DNA of 64,000 bases from Amorphochlora amoebiformis (GCA_054601695.1 BAAHQB010000072.1:558001-622000), one strand, 5' to 3'; shown: positions 47,878 to 61,875, counted from the first letter of the stretch. The notes: generated by a model from the letters alone, not told the origin. Program-made: numbers and translations.

Positions 47878-48090
47878 TAACCTCAGTGTAGATGAGAATT
47901 TTTCCTGTGCACTTATTCGCGATCCTGTGATTATAGGAATATATACATCGATAAATCTTTATACATAGCATTTTATATGCGTATATACAAACATACAAAT
48001 ATACATATATATAGATATATATATATATATATGTATGTATACATATATATATATATACATATATTATATATATATTAGTAGATGTATATG

Positions 48091-48145
<55 letters not shown>

Positions 48146-48207
48146 GTATATATGTATACACATATATAATATATACATATAAACATACATACCTATATTC
48201 ACACTAC

Positions 48208-48248
<41 letters not shown>

Positions 48249-48502
48249 TGCATTATAATATATGTAAACCTTCACGCTAAACACACATATTATATACAAA
48301 TATTTAAATATTTATATATGTAATATACACATTATAATATATATATATATACATATATATATACATATTTATATGCATTACATATTATTATGTACACGTA
48401 TGCAAATACAAATTTCATATATTCAAATGTATTTTTTCATGAACTTCTATGTATGCATGTATATGTGATAGCTCATACATGTATGCATTTACATGTCGAT
48501 AC

Positions 48503-48535
<33 letters not shown>

Positions 48536-48571
48536 GTAAATATATGAATAATATATAATATATTTATATAT

Positions 48572-48616
<45 letters not shown>

Positions 48617-48699
48617 GTATATGTTTGTATTTATGCGTTATTAACAAATGTAACTTTCTTTTTATGTATTATTATTCAAAATGTAACACTATATATATA

Positions 48700-48741
<42 letters not shown>

Positions 48742-48940
48742 GTATCAATTTACAAAATTTATTCACATTGATAAGTAAGTAAATCCATTACCACTTGCAC
48801 TTAGATGGAAAAAGCTCCTTTATATCATCAGCTGTAAGGCCTATTCGCAATCGTATTCTTAACATATTAAATGTATAAATATATATATGATATACATACA
48901 TGTATGCATATATGTATATACATATATATATATATATACA

Positions 48941-48979
<39 letters not shown>

Positions 48980-49091
48980 GTATATATATATATATATATA
49001 TGTTATAATATATTTTCAATATAATGTATGTATACATTCATGTATATATTATAGAACATTCAATATATATATATAAATGTAAGTATATGTG

Positions 49092-49176
<85 letters not shown>

Positions 49177-49307
49177 ATATGTAGATATAATATTCACATG
49201 TATACATATATATATATATATATATATCCACAAATATATATCTATCCATATATATATATATATATATATATGCAGATATTAAATAAATACATATATATGC
49301 ATGTATA

Positions 49308-49338
<31 letters not shown>

Positions 49339-49491
49339 TATATAGAATATATATATGTATATGTATTAATACATATATATATATATATATATATAATATA
49401 TTATATATATATATATATGTATATGTGATATATTTATATGTGTATGTATCATTTATATGTGCATATATCTTCAGTATATTGTGTCATGTTT

Positions 49492-49535
<44 letters not shown>

Positions 49536-49647
49536 TGAATATTTCCAGCAAATACCAAACTATAACACACGTTGATATATATTTATAGTATACATATACA
49601 CATACATACATCCGCATATGTGTGTTTGTGTTGTGTATTATATATAC

Positions 49648-49687
<40 letters not shown>

Positions 49688-49847
49688 TGTAATATATTAT
49701 ATAAATATATACATAAATATATATACATGTATATAATGTATGTATATATTTGTATATACATATTATGTATAGATATGTGTATAGGTATGTTAAATATATG
49801 TTATATATATATATATATATATATATATTCATATATATTATACATGG

Positions 49848-49896
<49 letters not shown>

Positions 49897-50056
49897 AATA
49901 CATTATATATATATATATGTATGTATGTATATATATATTTATATGTATGTATATATATATATATAATATATATATATTATATATATATATATATAGAATA
50001 TACATATCTATACACAGTATATATATATATATGTAATATAAGTATACACGCACATT

Positions 50057-50103
<47 letters not shown>

Positions 50104-50183
50104 GTATATATATTTATATATATTTATATGATATATGTATATATATTTATTTATATGTATATAATATATATATATATATATAA

Positions 50184-50220
<37 letters not shown>

Positions 50221-50715
50221 GCGTATTTTTATTTGTACATATCTTTATGTGTGCTTGTAGATTTTACAAAATAAATATGTAAAAATATGTAAACCTGTGT
50301 TTATAAATTATCGCGCAAATGTGTATATGCCATGTTAGAGGTTAGGTCAATAACCTTCCATGGTTGCCTCCACCTCAGCCTTCAGTTTCCTCTATTTACG
50401 AGTAGATGTTCAAAATATGAATTCCATAACATACCAGAAAAATGTAGAAAAATGTATATTTTCAGATGTGTAAGTATACACCCTATTTCCCAAGAACACC
50501 CCTTCCTCACAACAGGAAATTTTCGCCTCTACACTATCGTTTCTTCACAATCCCTTTTGAAAACACGCCCGAAATCTGACGAAAAGGAAGAATCCTTCCC
50601 TTCCCAAATTCCCATTCCTCGCAGCAACCACAAGAAAAAAAAGGATTCTTCTCTGTACCACTGCCGAACCCTTCAGAGGGTTCGAAAGATTGATTTTGAT
50701 CCCTTTCTTAAACAT
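33993..50715 (-). CDS. EIF2D: Eukaryotic translation initiation factor 2D (ligatin)
   Basis: Exons 5' to 3': 50715-50659, 50391-50355, 48840-48792, 47924-47882, 47502-47452, 47388-47298, 47189-47111, 47016-46944, 45878-45818, 45718-45672, 45567-45538, 45416-45390, 44705-44644, 44076-44045, 43989-43922, 43685-43612, 43005-42971, 42786-42718, 42220-42163, 41193-41139, 40230-40183, 39807-39736, 39004-38929, 37958-37897, 37467-37405, 37071-37010, 36706-36667, 36434-36387, 36005-35970, 35656-35628, 35538-35501, 35443-35357, 34873-34833, 34131-33993 (TAA). Family marks: start [43 protein letters not shown] core [14 protein letters not shown] and [34 protein letters not shown]-like [15 protein letters not shown]1 [14 protein letters not shown]-terminus [13 protein letters not shown]. 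Phase is kept at almost every junction; one exon is missing between 34833 and 34131. eIF2D delivers tRNA to the ribosomal P site and recycles 40S subunits. An acidic/lysine linker (44644-44705) is longer than usual. Exon 35501-35538 is the weakest. Confidence 0.94.
34159..34247. repeat. (TA)n array adjoining the last eIF2D intron
   Basis: About 88 bp of pure TA just upstream (in sense) of terminal eIF2D exon 33993-34131. The acceptor TTACTACAG follows within 30 nt of the array. Confidence 0.95.
36058..36320 (+). repeat. TTAGGG array hosting motif copy 7
   Basis: Regular TTAGGG units 36070-36113 and 36168-36200, then degenerate ones to ~36320. In the eIF2D intron 36006-36386; C-strand in the sense RNA. 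Confidence 0.88.
36114..36158 (-). repeat. 45-bp motif copy 7
   Basis: Near-consensus reverse copy inserted inside a TTAGGG array (36068-36200) in the eIF2D intron between exons 36387-36434 and 35970-36005; sense to the gene. Confidence 0.92.
36588..36601 (+). repeat. Poly-G run (14 nt)
   Basis: Fourteen consecutive G in an eIF2D intron; poly-C in the sense RNA. A second 15-nt run is at 42948-42962, also in eIF2D and also near TTAGGG units. Confidence 0.95.
37096..37218 (+). repeat. 17-18-bp tandem repeat, core TTAATTCTTCGGCAATA
   Basis: About six degenerating copies immediately upstream (in sense) of eIF2D exon 37010-37071. The spacer after each GGC changes (AATA, AATG, TATTC, CATGTG), which suggests decay from the left. 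Confidence 0.88.
37748..37878 (+). repeat. Two-copy ~55-bp direct repeat
   Basis: TTTTCATGTAAGAAATTGTTGTTATTCT... CTCACACGTATAA at 37752-37803 recurs at 37826-37876 with four or five changes; period about 74. In the eIF2D intron 37468-37896. Confidence 0.88.
37897..39004 (-). other. eIF2D SWIB/MDM2-like domain exons
   Basis: Exon 38929-39004 ([17 protein letters not shown]) and exon 37897-37958 ([18 protein letters not shown]) join in phase (G + AG = GAG). Together they give the LWxYxxxNxL ... K.I..D..L..lF pattern of SWIB-like domains found before the SUI1 domain in eIF2D. The intron between them holds the GA/CT array at 38233-38498. Confidence 0.88.
38233..38498 (+). repeat. GA/CT array in eIF2D intron
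   Basis: GATAGAGGGAAAAGAGGGAGA-type units in the intron between the two SWIB-domain exons; CT-rich in the sense RNA. Confidence 0.88.
39135..39180. repeat. Perfect 20-bp inverted repeat with 6-nt loop
   Basis: Arms 39135-39154 (TAAAGCCACTAAATATACGT) and 39161-39180 are exact reverse complements around ATATAG. Unlike the TA arrays the arms have complex sequence. In eIF2D intron 39005-39735, it would form a 20-bp RNA hairpin. Confidence 0.93.
41740..41790 (+). repeat. (TAA)n trinucleotide array
   Basis: About 16 TAA units following a TA block, in eIF2D intron 41194-42162. A shorter (TTA)n occurs at 57050-57075 in the transporter gene. Confidence 0.92.
42288..42332 (-). repeat. 45-bp motif copy 8
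   Basis: Diverged reverse copy (GTGCTAGCCCTGAGGTCATC in the middle) in the eIF2D intron between exons 42718-42786 and 42163-42220; sense. Scattered TTAGGG-like units occur at 42410-42490. Confidence 0.85.
42855..42912 (+). repeat. TTAGGG array in eIF2D intron
   Basis: About eight units, next to a 15-nt poly-G run (42948-42962), between exons 42971-43005 and 42718-42786. Confidence 0.85.
43717..43761 (-). repeat. 45-bp motif copy 9
   Basis: Reverse copy with two or three changes (GGATCCGATT, GACTTAG), followed by TTAGGCTTAGGGTTAGGG. In the eIF2D intron between exons 43922-43989 and 43612-43685; sense. Confidence 0.9.
46055..46103 (-). pseudogene. Broken copy of eIF2D exon 45818-45878
   Basis: The acceptor and 5' half of the exon are repeated ~215 bp upstream (in sense) of the real exon, across two TA arrays. 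In the copy the frame AEGLT runs into TGA where the true exon reads AKGMTGKG. A strong donor (CCG|GTAAGG) follows. It is a dead exon that could still compete for splicing. Confidence 0.9.
46944..50715 (-). other. eIF2D N-terminal half: DUF-like domain plus PUA domain exons
   Basis: Eight exons here plus exon 45818-45878 encode the eIF2D N-terminal region. [12 protein letters not shown] follows the start exon, then [42 protein letters not shown], the VPTVYLVW exon, and GADLMLAGV, which opens the PUA domain. Exon 46944-47016 carries the glycine-rich PUA core GNPHAVGVG. In this family the region positions eIF2D on the 40S subunit and tRNA. Acceptors at 47189 and 45718 are immediately preceded (sense strand) by CTAACC-type sequence. 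Confidence 0.9.
48841..50354. other. Long TA-dominated intron of eIF2D
   Basis: Roughly 1.5 kb of TA, TG/CA and short mixed tracts. The flanking exons 50355-50391 and 48792-48840 join in phase (G + GC). I see no exon, RNA gene or complex repeat inside. Confidence 0.75.
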
Positions 50716-51063
50716 CCAATCGCTTTCTAAAAGCTCTCGAGGCCCGTTTGCGTCGCTTTCCACGCGCAGATGAGCCCGTGTCGGAGAGAATTAGCGCGCG
50801 AAATTGGCCAATTAATTCTAAAACCCGAAAGAATAAATTATTCATGATTTTCTCGTTATTGAGATTCGTGTATATTTTCAGGTAATTTCAAAAGGTCTCA
50901 ATTTGGACCCCAGGGCCTAGGCCCCAGTTAATATCTTGGAGATGAAACGTTCGCTTCCACATTCCAACACCGACTGGCAGCGACTGCACCCTCGAAAGCA
51001 TACACACAAGCCCCACCCCCTCGTACAACCGAAAACCGATTTGAAAGGCTGCGTATATAGCAG
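50716..51063. promoter_or_regulatory. Bidirectional promoter region between eIF2D and the transporter
   Basis: A head-to-head interval of 348 bp. It contains a perfect palindrome ATTGGCCAAT at 50803-50812, a CCAAT box on both strands, next to a GCGCGCG run at 50794-50800. No TATA-type element is obvious. A possible acceptor (TATTTTCAG) at 50873-50881 may belong to a 5'UTR intron of the plus-strand gene. Confidence 0.5.
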
Positions 51064-51067
51064 ATGA
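50942..51067 (+). CDS. Possible 41-codon upstream ORF overlapping the transporter start
   Basis: ATG at 50942 opens a 41-codon frame (MKRSLPHSNTDWQ...) whose TGA (51065-51067) overlaps the proposed transporter start (ATG 51064-51066) as ATGA. Rich in His, Pro, Lys; no family recognised. If transcribed as one leader it would be an upstream ORF with a stop-start overlap; alternatively it is chance open sequence in a GC-richer leader. Confidence 0.35.
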   Translation: MKRSLPHSNTDWQRLHPRKHTHKPHPLVQPKTDLKGCVYSR

Positions 51068-51383
51068 GTGCCCAAAATGTCGTCGTCCAAGGGGACGAAA
51101 GGAAGAACAACTCGGGAAATACTGACATATCTGGGTCAGTCCAAACGGATACACAAATATATTGAATGTACAATATTTACACACATATATGTGTATGTGT
51201 GTGTATGTTATTTTATATAAATACATACATTCATCTTCATAAATATAGATGTAAATATGTGTATATAGCTACGAGGCGTCTAGTGACGGGATCGAAGAGC
51301 CCAAGACCGTGGTGATATACAAATATAAGATTATATATATATATAATATATATATATATATACATATATATATAATTATATAT

Positions 51384-51459
<76 letters not shown>

Positions 51460-52397
51460 CATATATGTATATATATATATATATATATATTATATACATA
51501 TATTTATCTAATATGTATCATGGTGCACATGTATATGTATTTACCCATAAACATGTACATTTATTTATTTCCTTCCACATGAAATTTCACGTACAAGCAG
51601 ACAGATATCAATCTTGTGGATACAGAAGACAGATGGTTGATAATTATATTCAGCTTGATTCAATGCGTAGGCGTAGGGGTATGGAAAGCCTAAAATGCAT
51701 TTTGGGGGTGATAACGAGTATTGTTTAGTCCAAAGCTTCCATCCGAAGGCTGCCTGGGCATTAGCGTTACTCCGCAGCCTGTCACAAGTCACTTAGAAGG
51801 TTTTAATTTGTCGGCAATAGATTGAAAGGATGCTGGGGGAACGCCGGGCCCGGCGGTTGTATGAGTATACGGACGACAATCTATATTCGCGCAGCGATTC
51901 ACTTAGAAGATTAGACGAAAGTTGATAATGCAAGAGAGAGAGCAACGACGTAGAAGAGTACATTCACAGCAGAAGCATTTCGGACGCTCTTCGCGGTGTC
52001 CTAGATCCTCCTTCTCTAAGTGTTGACGAATATACACTATTTGTCATCTAAATTTCAATTCTGTATTCTTCCTGTCTTCCGAATCCCTCTCTCGTCTCTC
52101 AAACAAGTCTACATCGTGCAGATATAATTTACCGAGAGTATATGCAAAAAGTAATTTGGAATATGTAAAATTACTATTTTAAAGATACATGTATATAATA
52201 TATACACACGCACACACATATATATATATGTGTGTATATGTGTACTATGTGCGTATATACATTCTTAATGATAGACATAGACCACAATAAACAAGTCATA
52301 TCGCAGGACCTACAAGAAAGGAAGAATTTCTACGCTTACGAGATGCACAAAGGTGGAAAAAGAATAGTATATATATAAACATATTTATACATACATA

Positions 52398-52428
<31 letters not shown>

Positions 52429-52431
52429 CAT

Positions 52432-52495
<64 letters not shown>

Positions 52496-53173
52496 TGGTT
52501 ATTATAGAAACATATATAAATGTATACATGTACATTTTTGCATGGACGTACATGGATATTTATAGCTATATCTATATGTATATATATATATATATATATG
52601 TATATATTTATATAAATATATATATATATATATGTATATATATTATATTTATTGTATATTTATATGTATTATTTTTTTTTATATAGATATATCCAGGCCT
52701 AACTCTCAATGGGTAAGTAAGGGATGTAAACGATTCCAACCCTGATATTCCAAAATCGGCCTGGTAGAATGTGGCCTGCAAAACATAGAAAATACATGCA
52801 ACTGCCTGTTGGCCGGGACATTCCTATGATGACCATTAAAATGGTCGGAGGAAGGCTGCTTACAGGTTTATCCCTAAGGCCTCCGGGTGGGTGGGGTCGT
52901 AAAAATCTCAATTTTTTTGGGATGAACGGATCTATCACTTGCTTGCCATTGTGCGGTCTGGACATTTTTCACTTTTTATCACTCCCTTCGCCAGGCAAGT
53001 GAGAATAATGGGATGAGCGGCAATCCATCCCATTGAAACTTTTAAAGCAAGTAATCAATCCTTGGCAGTGAGTGAATTCCTCATTTGCCTTGATTGATAC
53101 CACAACTCTGATTAAGAGTAGGCTTACATCCTCATATAATATACATCTATACATATAGTCATATACATCTATG

Positions 53174-53233
<60 letters not shown>

Positions 53234-53456
53234 GTGCATACATGTGTATATAAATATTTAGTTATGTGTTCACTTTGTGATAGTGCGTTCCGACGATGTG
53301 AGAAGCCTGAAAGAGGTGAAAAGCAATGGATCGTGTGCAACTAGCTATGTTTCAGATTCGAAGAATTTGGTCACGGTCAGTGAATTCATTTAAAGCTTGG
53401 TGTATCCATACACATACACTTAGTTTAAATATACATGCATATATATGTAAATATAT

Positions 53457-53489
<33 letters not shown>

Positions 53490-53612
53490 CAGTGTATATG
53501 TGTATGTTTAATTACATGTATTTGTATGATATGTTTTATACTTAAAAATACACTTTTATATTCATATTATGATATATATATATATATGCCTATATATTTA
53601 TGTATATATTTG

Positions 53613-53650
<38 letters not shown>

Positions 53651-53657
53651 GTGTATG

Positions 53658-53689
<32 letters not shown>

Positions 53690-54061
53690 ATATATATACA
53701 TATGTACGTGTATATATGTATGTAAGATATACATTGTAAATATATATATATATATTATATATTATATATGTATATATATATATATACATATATATATTCA
53801 TCTATATACATTAGTATAGATATTATATGTACATGCATAGCCGAGTTCAAGATCCACTGGGGCTATCAATTTAAAACCAAAACACGACCTATCGCCTGCC
53901 AAACTTGTGAGTATACGCTTTACATAATATACATATGTACATATGTTATGTATGTATATATATATATATATATATACATATATATGTTTATATATATACA
54001 CACATACATACACATCTATACATAATATATAGACACATATATACATATATATATATATGTA

Positions 54062-54102
<41 letters not shown>

Positions 54103-54181
54103 TACATATATATATACATATATATTTTTATATATATACATATATATGTAGAATATTTATATATATATATATATATATATC

Positions 54182-54256
<75 letters not shown>

Positions 54257-54333
54257 GTTAGTGTACCTTACACCTCTACACATGCATTTGCATATGTACG
54301 TAAGCATACTTCGTATTATATATATATATATAA

Positions 54334-54377
<44 letters not shown>

Positions 54378-54508
54378 ATATGTGTATATATGTGTGATGT
54401 AAGTATATGGTGAATATTTACATATATATATATATATATATACATATAATATACATACATATATATATATATATATGTATATATTCTTATTTATGTACAT
54501 AGTACATA

Positions 54509-54546
<38 letters not shown>

Positions 54547-55091
54547 CATAAAGACATCGTGTGTTCATATAGAATCTGTATATAATATTAGGGAATGCAA
54601 AGTCCACACCCTTTACGTATCCGGAGGAGCCTTCTTTTGTTTCCAAGTGCCCAACACGTAAACGTGACTGCCCCAGACGAGAAGAAGGTTATTTCGAAGA
54701 GTTCAAGCCGCCTCTCCAGGGTATTTATTCCCCAAAACTTTGTCCCGTTCTACACCCTCACTCTTCAACCTCCAACCTTACTGTAACCTTATCTGTTGCA
54801 AGGCCTTATCATTAGTGGCGATGCGAGGTCTAAAATCGGGTTTTCTTTTCAATGATGAAAATTCAGCTCCCAAACCGCATTTTTCGAATCCTCAGTCATC
54901 TCCAGGTTCTCCCTTCCTATTTCCCTCTCAATCGTTCTTCATTTACTCCTCTTCATCGTAATATACATGTGATAATACAAATATGTACAAACATATGTAC
55001 ATGTATATGTATGTGTATATATAATATATATATATATTATATATATATATATATGTATGTATATATGTATATATATATGTGTATGAAGTGT

Positions 55092-55140
<49 letters not shown>

Positions 55141-55215
55141 GAGTGTACAATAGATGTTATGTGTAAACATATTTAAATAGATATATGTATACATATATAT
55201 ATATATGTGTATTAT

Positions 55216-55255
<40 letters not shown>

Positions 55256-55257
55256 AT

Positions 55258-55327
<70 letters not shown>

Positions 55328-55492
55328 CATATATGTTCTTATCATAGGGGCGATGCCGAGATCTACAGTTGTCGAGAAACATGAAAAAGAGTCTAAAGAG
55401 GTACAGGATTAGAATTCGGAGCAGAATTGTAGGGATATGATTGTTTGCTTTACAATTTTAACCTTGAAATAATTATGTTACATATAATAAAC

Positions 55493-55523
<31 letters not shown>

Positions 55524-55580
55524 CATGCAAATAAAAATACATAATGTATATTTATGAGATGGATATGCATATGTATATGG

Positions 55581-55611
<31 letters not shown>

Positions 55612-57051
55612 GAATATACATACATATATATATAAATATATATATTTATCCCAGGCTGGGGAATATCTTAAGGAGTACTACATTTACATCATCTACTTGG
55701 TGGCCACCCTATATATATATATATATATGTGTGTGTATATGATATCATATGATCTAAATATCACATATATGAAAATGATATAAAAATATATACATGCACA
55801 TATGTAACCCAATATAAGTGTGTGTTATACACAGGAATCTAGCCTCTTAAGGACACTCGCATATAGGCTTATATTTGTCCATCTATCTGTCATGAAGGAT
55901 AGCAATTCAAATGCATGCATACATACGTATTCATCCTGTCTCGAATCTCAGATCTGTATCTCGTTCTTCGTTACCAAAACCTTCCAACCCATCCTCCTCC
56001 AGTGGAATCGGATCAACGGAAAGTAACCTTAACCCATCTATAATCCTAGCCCTGACCCTAACCACCCCAACCACTCAATTAAACCAAACCCTCAGGTACC
56101 CGTTTCCGGTGACCTCTTCCATCTGGGTCTCGAGGATAATATTGGTATGTAAATACCTTATCCCGTTAGTTTTTGATACTAGGCTCTCAGTTTACAGCTG
56201 TTCTTAGCTTTAAGCTTCCTATGCAAACGTTTTTGTTTCCTAATGTCAACTCTTTGGTTTTCTAATGCTAAACCTTATTAGACCTTATTCTTCGGGGTGT
56301 GGATTGTTTGTGACGGTATGTAAATGTATGTGAGATGCTGTACATATTGTACTAGTAATATATTTATATTATACCATTGCATAAATATGTTTCTCTCTCA
56401 CTTTATATATATATATATATATATATAGATATATATTGTATATATGTTCACACAAAGATATATGTATATGTTTATGTATATATGTTTACTCACATACGTA
56501 AGCATGAAACACACACACATCCACACATATATACATATATACATGTATTGCATATATAAATGTTTACTGTACACATTCATAAGCATAAAACACACACATA
56601 TCCACACATATATACTTATATACTTGTATTACATATATACTAGTGTATTTGTAATATATATGTGTATGATACCTATCATTGCCCTCACACTCTAACCTTA
56701 AACAAAGGGGATCTTCCCACAAAGCATGAATGGAGAAAGAGCGTTCCTTTTGTCGCTGTTGCGTTGTGCACGATAGCGTACTTATCTAATTTTTTCAATC
56801 ATTCATGTCTATGATCCGTTACTAACTACCACTTGCATATTCGTATGTTTAGCATTATGTACATGTATGTCATATCTTTTTATGTTGAAATAATGCATGT
56901 ATATATTAAATATATATATATATGTATAAATATATATACATACATATATATGTGTGTGTGTGTATACATAGACATCTAAAAACTTATGTGAAATAGTAAT
57001 ATATTCTAATATGTGTACATATTTATATATATATATATATATTATTATATA

Positions 57052-57104
<53 letters not shown>

Positions 57105-57196
57105 GCATGTATGTATGTATGTGTAATAATATATGAATACCAATTTTTCGCTTCCTTCCAATATTATGGGATATATACATATACAAATATTATGTT

Positions 57197-57241
<45 letters not shown>

Positions 57242-57528
57242 CATACACGGATATACAATAGTAATGTTCTCTCGATCTACTTAACCGTTGCATTCCTTGG
57301 GGCTGGAACATACGCGGTAAGTAATGTCACAACTAAACCTCGACGTTAGTTAAAATCCTAATCTTAAGCTAATACAAGGTCCTCAAGAATCTCAACCTTG
57401 CCTTCACTGCCGTTCTAATATACTTCTGGTTGCGGAGGTACTCTCTTCCTCCGAATATACACATATATATATATATATTTTATTATACACATGTAAATAC
57501 ATAAATATGTATATACACATATATACAC

Positions 57529-57564
<36 letters not shown>

Positions 57565-58642
57565 ATAATATATATATATACATATATAATATAATATATA
57601 TGTATATGTATAAATGTATATATATATATATATGTAACGTATGTCAAATTACATATCTACACATATCTTTATACTCATATTTAAATACAGATATTTATAT
57701 TATATACATATACATAAATATCTACATTCGCTTGTATGTATGTTGCATTATCTACAAGTGCATGTCATTCAGATGTGGACCTATGAAAAATTATATATAT
57801 ATATATATACATGTATATATATATTACATATATATAAATATATGTGCATATGCACTTTACACATGGAAGTAGATATATAAATTCCCATACACAACAGGGA
57901 TGTGACTCCTGCCCAATGGTCATGCGTGATCATCATTACCCTCTCCTCCTTCATCTTTCGGTACCCAACATCAACCTAAACCAAAACCCCCTCAACCCCA
58001 TCCCAAACCAGGGCGGATGCACTCGAAAACGGAGAGTTAAACATGGGTACAACCAACCCTTATAACAAACTCTTAATCCGATGTAACTACCAATATCTTA
58101 CCAGGCTACTTCTTTGTTCTGCTTGGTGTCACGGCCTCAACATTAGAGGGTATTGTTCTCCAGGTCGGTGACTTAACGTGTGTGTTCCAAGCCCGAGAGC
58201 GTATAATTCATTTTTCACCTGTGCCCTGGATTTACATGTATTCATTTAAGACATATGTATATACATATACACATATATGCATGCGTATATGTATAAATAT
58301 ATGTACAGGATACGCACATATATATATATATGTGTATATATACTTATATATATATATATAAATATATATATATATATTTATATATATATATATATATATA
58401 ATATACATGTATAACTTGTGATACTACATGTAGACATGCATATATGCATATATATATATATATATATATATATAACATATTCACTAAAAAATGTGTATGT
58501 ATCAGCTTGTGACGAAGGACTATACCAACATGACCTTTCAAAAGCAAAGCTTCTTCTACCACTTCTATTCCTTCCTGCTGTCGACCGTTCTGATGCTTTC
58601 GTATGTATAGATGTCCAAATACAATACAAATATATACATGTA

Positions 58643-58683
<41 letters not shown>

Positions 58684-58766
58684 GGATAGATAGATAAATA
58701 TATACATATATGTGTATGTATGTGTATATACATGTGCTCATATATTAGCATGTACATATGTGTATT

Positions 58767-58821
<55 letters not shown>

Positions 58822-59152
58822 GTCAATATGTATATATTTAGATATATATGTGTGTGTGTATATAATATGCATGTATGTGTGTCTCTGTATTCACTGTACT
58901 TTGCACCGCTAAACGTCGCAGCTCGAGCTGTATACCCATTCCTAGCCAACTCATTGCTTAACCTCAGGTACGATTATGAGGTGGTATTTGATACAGGGCC
59001 CTTTACTGGGTGGAATTATAGGGTACAGCGTGCACAAAATATGTTATCTAAATTCGTAGTTTTAACTTTTAAACATACACATGCCATATCTACATGTACG
59101 CATAGTATATAATATATATGTATTATTTATACAAATATGTACATACATATAC

Positions 59153-59183
<31 letters not shown>

Positions 59184-59334
59184 GAATCTACATATAATGT
59201 ATATATATATATATACATATATATAATATATATATATATGTATATATAAATATGATTATACATATATGTATAGGTACATATATGTATATATATATACATA
59301 CATATATGTATATACATTTATTTATAGGTATATC

Positions 59335-59385
<51 letters not shown>

Positions 59386-59442
59386 AGCACACACGTTTAA
59401 GTACAATCTTGTATATCCATATAATATATATATATATATATG

Positions 59443-59485
<43 letters not shown>

Positions 59486-59943
59486 TTGTATTTTTTAGGT
59501 TGTCGTCTATCTCCTCTGTATCGTCCCTCTTGTCTCCATGAAACACGCAGTAGCTGGTCTAGTTAGCGCTATCATGGTTCGCCACCCCTATCCCTCCTAA
59601 ATACCCCTATCCACCCTCGTCCCCCCCTATCCATGCTTGCCGTGTAAATAATTTACATAGGTGTGTACATGGGACAATACTATAGCCGCGTAAATATGTA
59701 CATGGGCATTTTACCGTACACTTGCCGTGTGAATGTGTACTCGAGACTTGTGTGCTAGGTATGACACGCGAGACACCTATCCTACTTGACCGTGGTCAAA
59801 ATATCAAAGGTGAAAATCATAGTAGCGGGTACTACCGTTTCGACGTTCGTCTTTGCGATTATCATCTTTGGAAAGACACCGGACCTTATCCAGTGAGAAA
59901 TTCTCTGATCCCTTTCTTTTTGGGGGGGAATTGAGCATACATT

Positions 59944-59995
<52 letters not shown>

Positions 59996-59998
59996 GGT

Positions 59999-60032
<34 letters not shown>

Positions 60033-60223
60033 ACACATATATATACGTATTAATTTATACATATACTATATCACTACATCCAAATTTCCAATATCCCTAC
60101 AAATTATACATTTCACATATAGCGTGATCCTTGTTTATACTCAGATGGTTATCTGCGATGGTGATATGCGTCGCCCTGGTCTGCTACCAGCTGGAGCGGT
60201 TCGAACTCTATCTTAGTTTTTGA
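51064..60223 (+). CDS. SLC35A-type nucleotide-sugar transporter with long N-terminal insertion
   Basis: Exons: 51064-51134, 51269-51311, 51601-51678, 51821-51920, 51973-51995, 52307-52366, 52687-52712, 53356-53375, 53841-53906, 54592-54720, 54816-54905, 55348-55400, 55655-55699, 55835-56022, 56096-56144, 56725-56777, 57262-57316, 57379-57437, 57898-57960, 58012-58046, 58105-58163, 58506-58600, 58968-59022, 59499-59576, 59810-59892, 60145-60223 (TGA); 1755 nt, 584 aa, phase kept throughout. From 56096 on the order matches Golgi CMP-sialic acid/UDP-galactose transporters: [81 protein letters not shown]. The first membrane helix is [16 protein letters not shown] (51601-51678). Between it and 56096 lies a polar, partly Cys-containing insertion of ~280 residues, unusual for the family; exons 52307-53375 are least certain. 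Substrate unknown. See the entry at 60552 for a possible extension. Confidence 0.84.
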
Positions 60224-60551
<328 letters not shown>

Positions 60552-60768
60552 CAAACGCTTGCAACAAGACGCTATGTTCAAGCTCGACTTCCTCCACGGC
60601 AGAATCAATCCCAATCCTGGAGGAAAATCCAAGTGCTCTCTCCCTTCATCCTCTCATCTTTCTCCTCCGACACTCTTTTCTGTTCTTCCTTCTCTCCGAC
60701 TAACCTTCTTTAATACTACGTACCTCATCCCCTCCCTCTACACATTTATATATATACTTGCATATATG

Positions 60769-60808
<40 letters not shown>

Positions 60809-61604
60809 TACAAATACATAAACATATTATACATATGTGCTAGCCCTCCCTTTCTCCCTTCCAAGAGCTTGGGATAATCTTCATGGATGTGACATGGTCT
60901 TAGACTACTACCGTTTTTCTCAGTCCAGGAGATAATACTCAAGGGATCGTGATACAGTGCTCGCGGTGCAAGTCCAATGTGGTGTGTGTACCTGTTTGCG
61001 TTATGATTAGGAATATTATACACACATATATAATATATATATATATATACATGTATGTGTATGTGTCCTGTATAATGCTATATACTATAGATTTACATGG
61101 AATTCGTCTTGCTTTTGGTGTGTAGATATTATTATTACTATTACTATTGTTTATAATATCTTTTTTTGTATTTAATACTATCTTCTTCATGCATAATTTT
61201 TACTGTTAGTAATTATCATCCTACGTTTATGAAAGACTTCTTCATATTCCATAATACATATCAATATGTATCCCTTTCCCTGAGGTCTCATCCTCTCTTC
61301 CTATCTCTCTGCCTCTGTCTCCCATACTCTCTTGTCTCTCTCTGTCTTACTTTTACCTTCCCCTTTCTCTCCCTTTCCTCTCCCTCTTGCTCATCATCTC
61401 TCTATTGAATGTTCATATGTAAATATATATGTATTTATATACGTAGGCCAAGCTACCAGTGGATGAAAGGAGAATGCAATTCATCAATATCAGATCTCAA
61501 TCGATACATGATTTGAACAGGTTAGAGGACAAGAGAGAGGCGAAGAGATGTTAAGAAGGAATGCATGTATGCATGTATATTATATGTAAACATACAGAAA
61601 GAAT

Positions 61605-61637
<33 letters not shown>

Positions 61638-61839
61638 CATATATATATATATGTATACATGTACATATACAAATATATATTTTTTGATTTATGAATACAT
61701 ACGTACTTGTACAGAAATGTTTACATGCATACTGTCAGCCCCTCTCTCATTCTGATTCTCGCTATTTCTCTTCCCGCCCCTCCCTGTGCACTTATAAGAT
61801 AATTCTTAGGATACGTGCATAATCTTTACAAATATTATA

Positions 61840-61875
<36 letters not shown>

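Noticed and set aside
50332-50763. Open frames around the eIF2D start on both strands
   Set aside because: The plus frame is antisense, and the 72-codon minus frame merely overlaps the start in another frame; only 50659-50715 and 50355-50391 fit eIF2D.
52699-53002. 77- and 88-codon frames on opposite strands
   Set aside because: Neither has splice borders that join the flanking transporter exons in phase, and no family was recognised.
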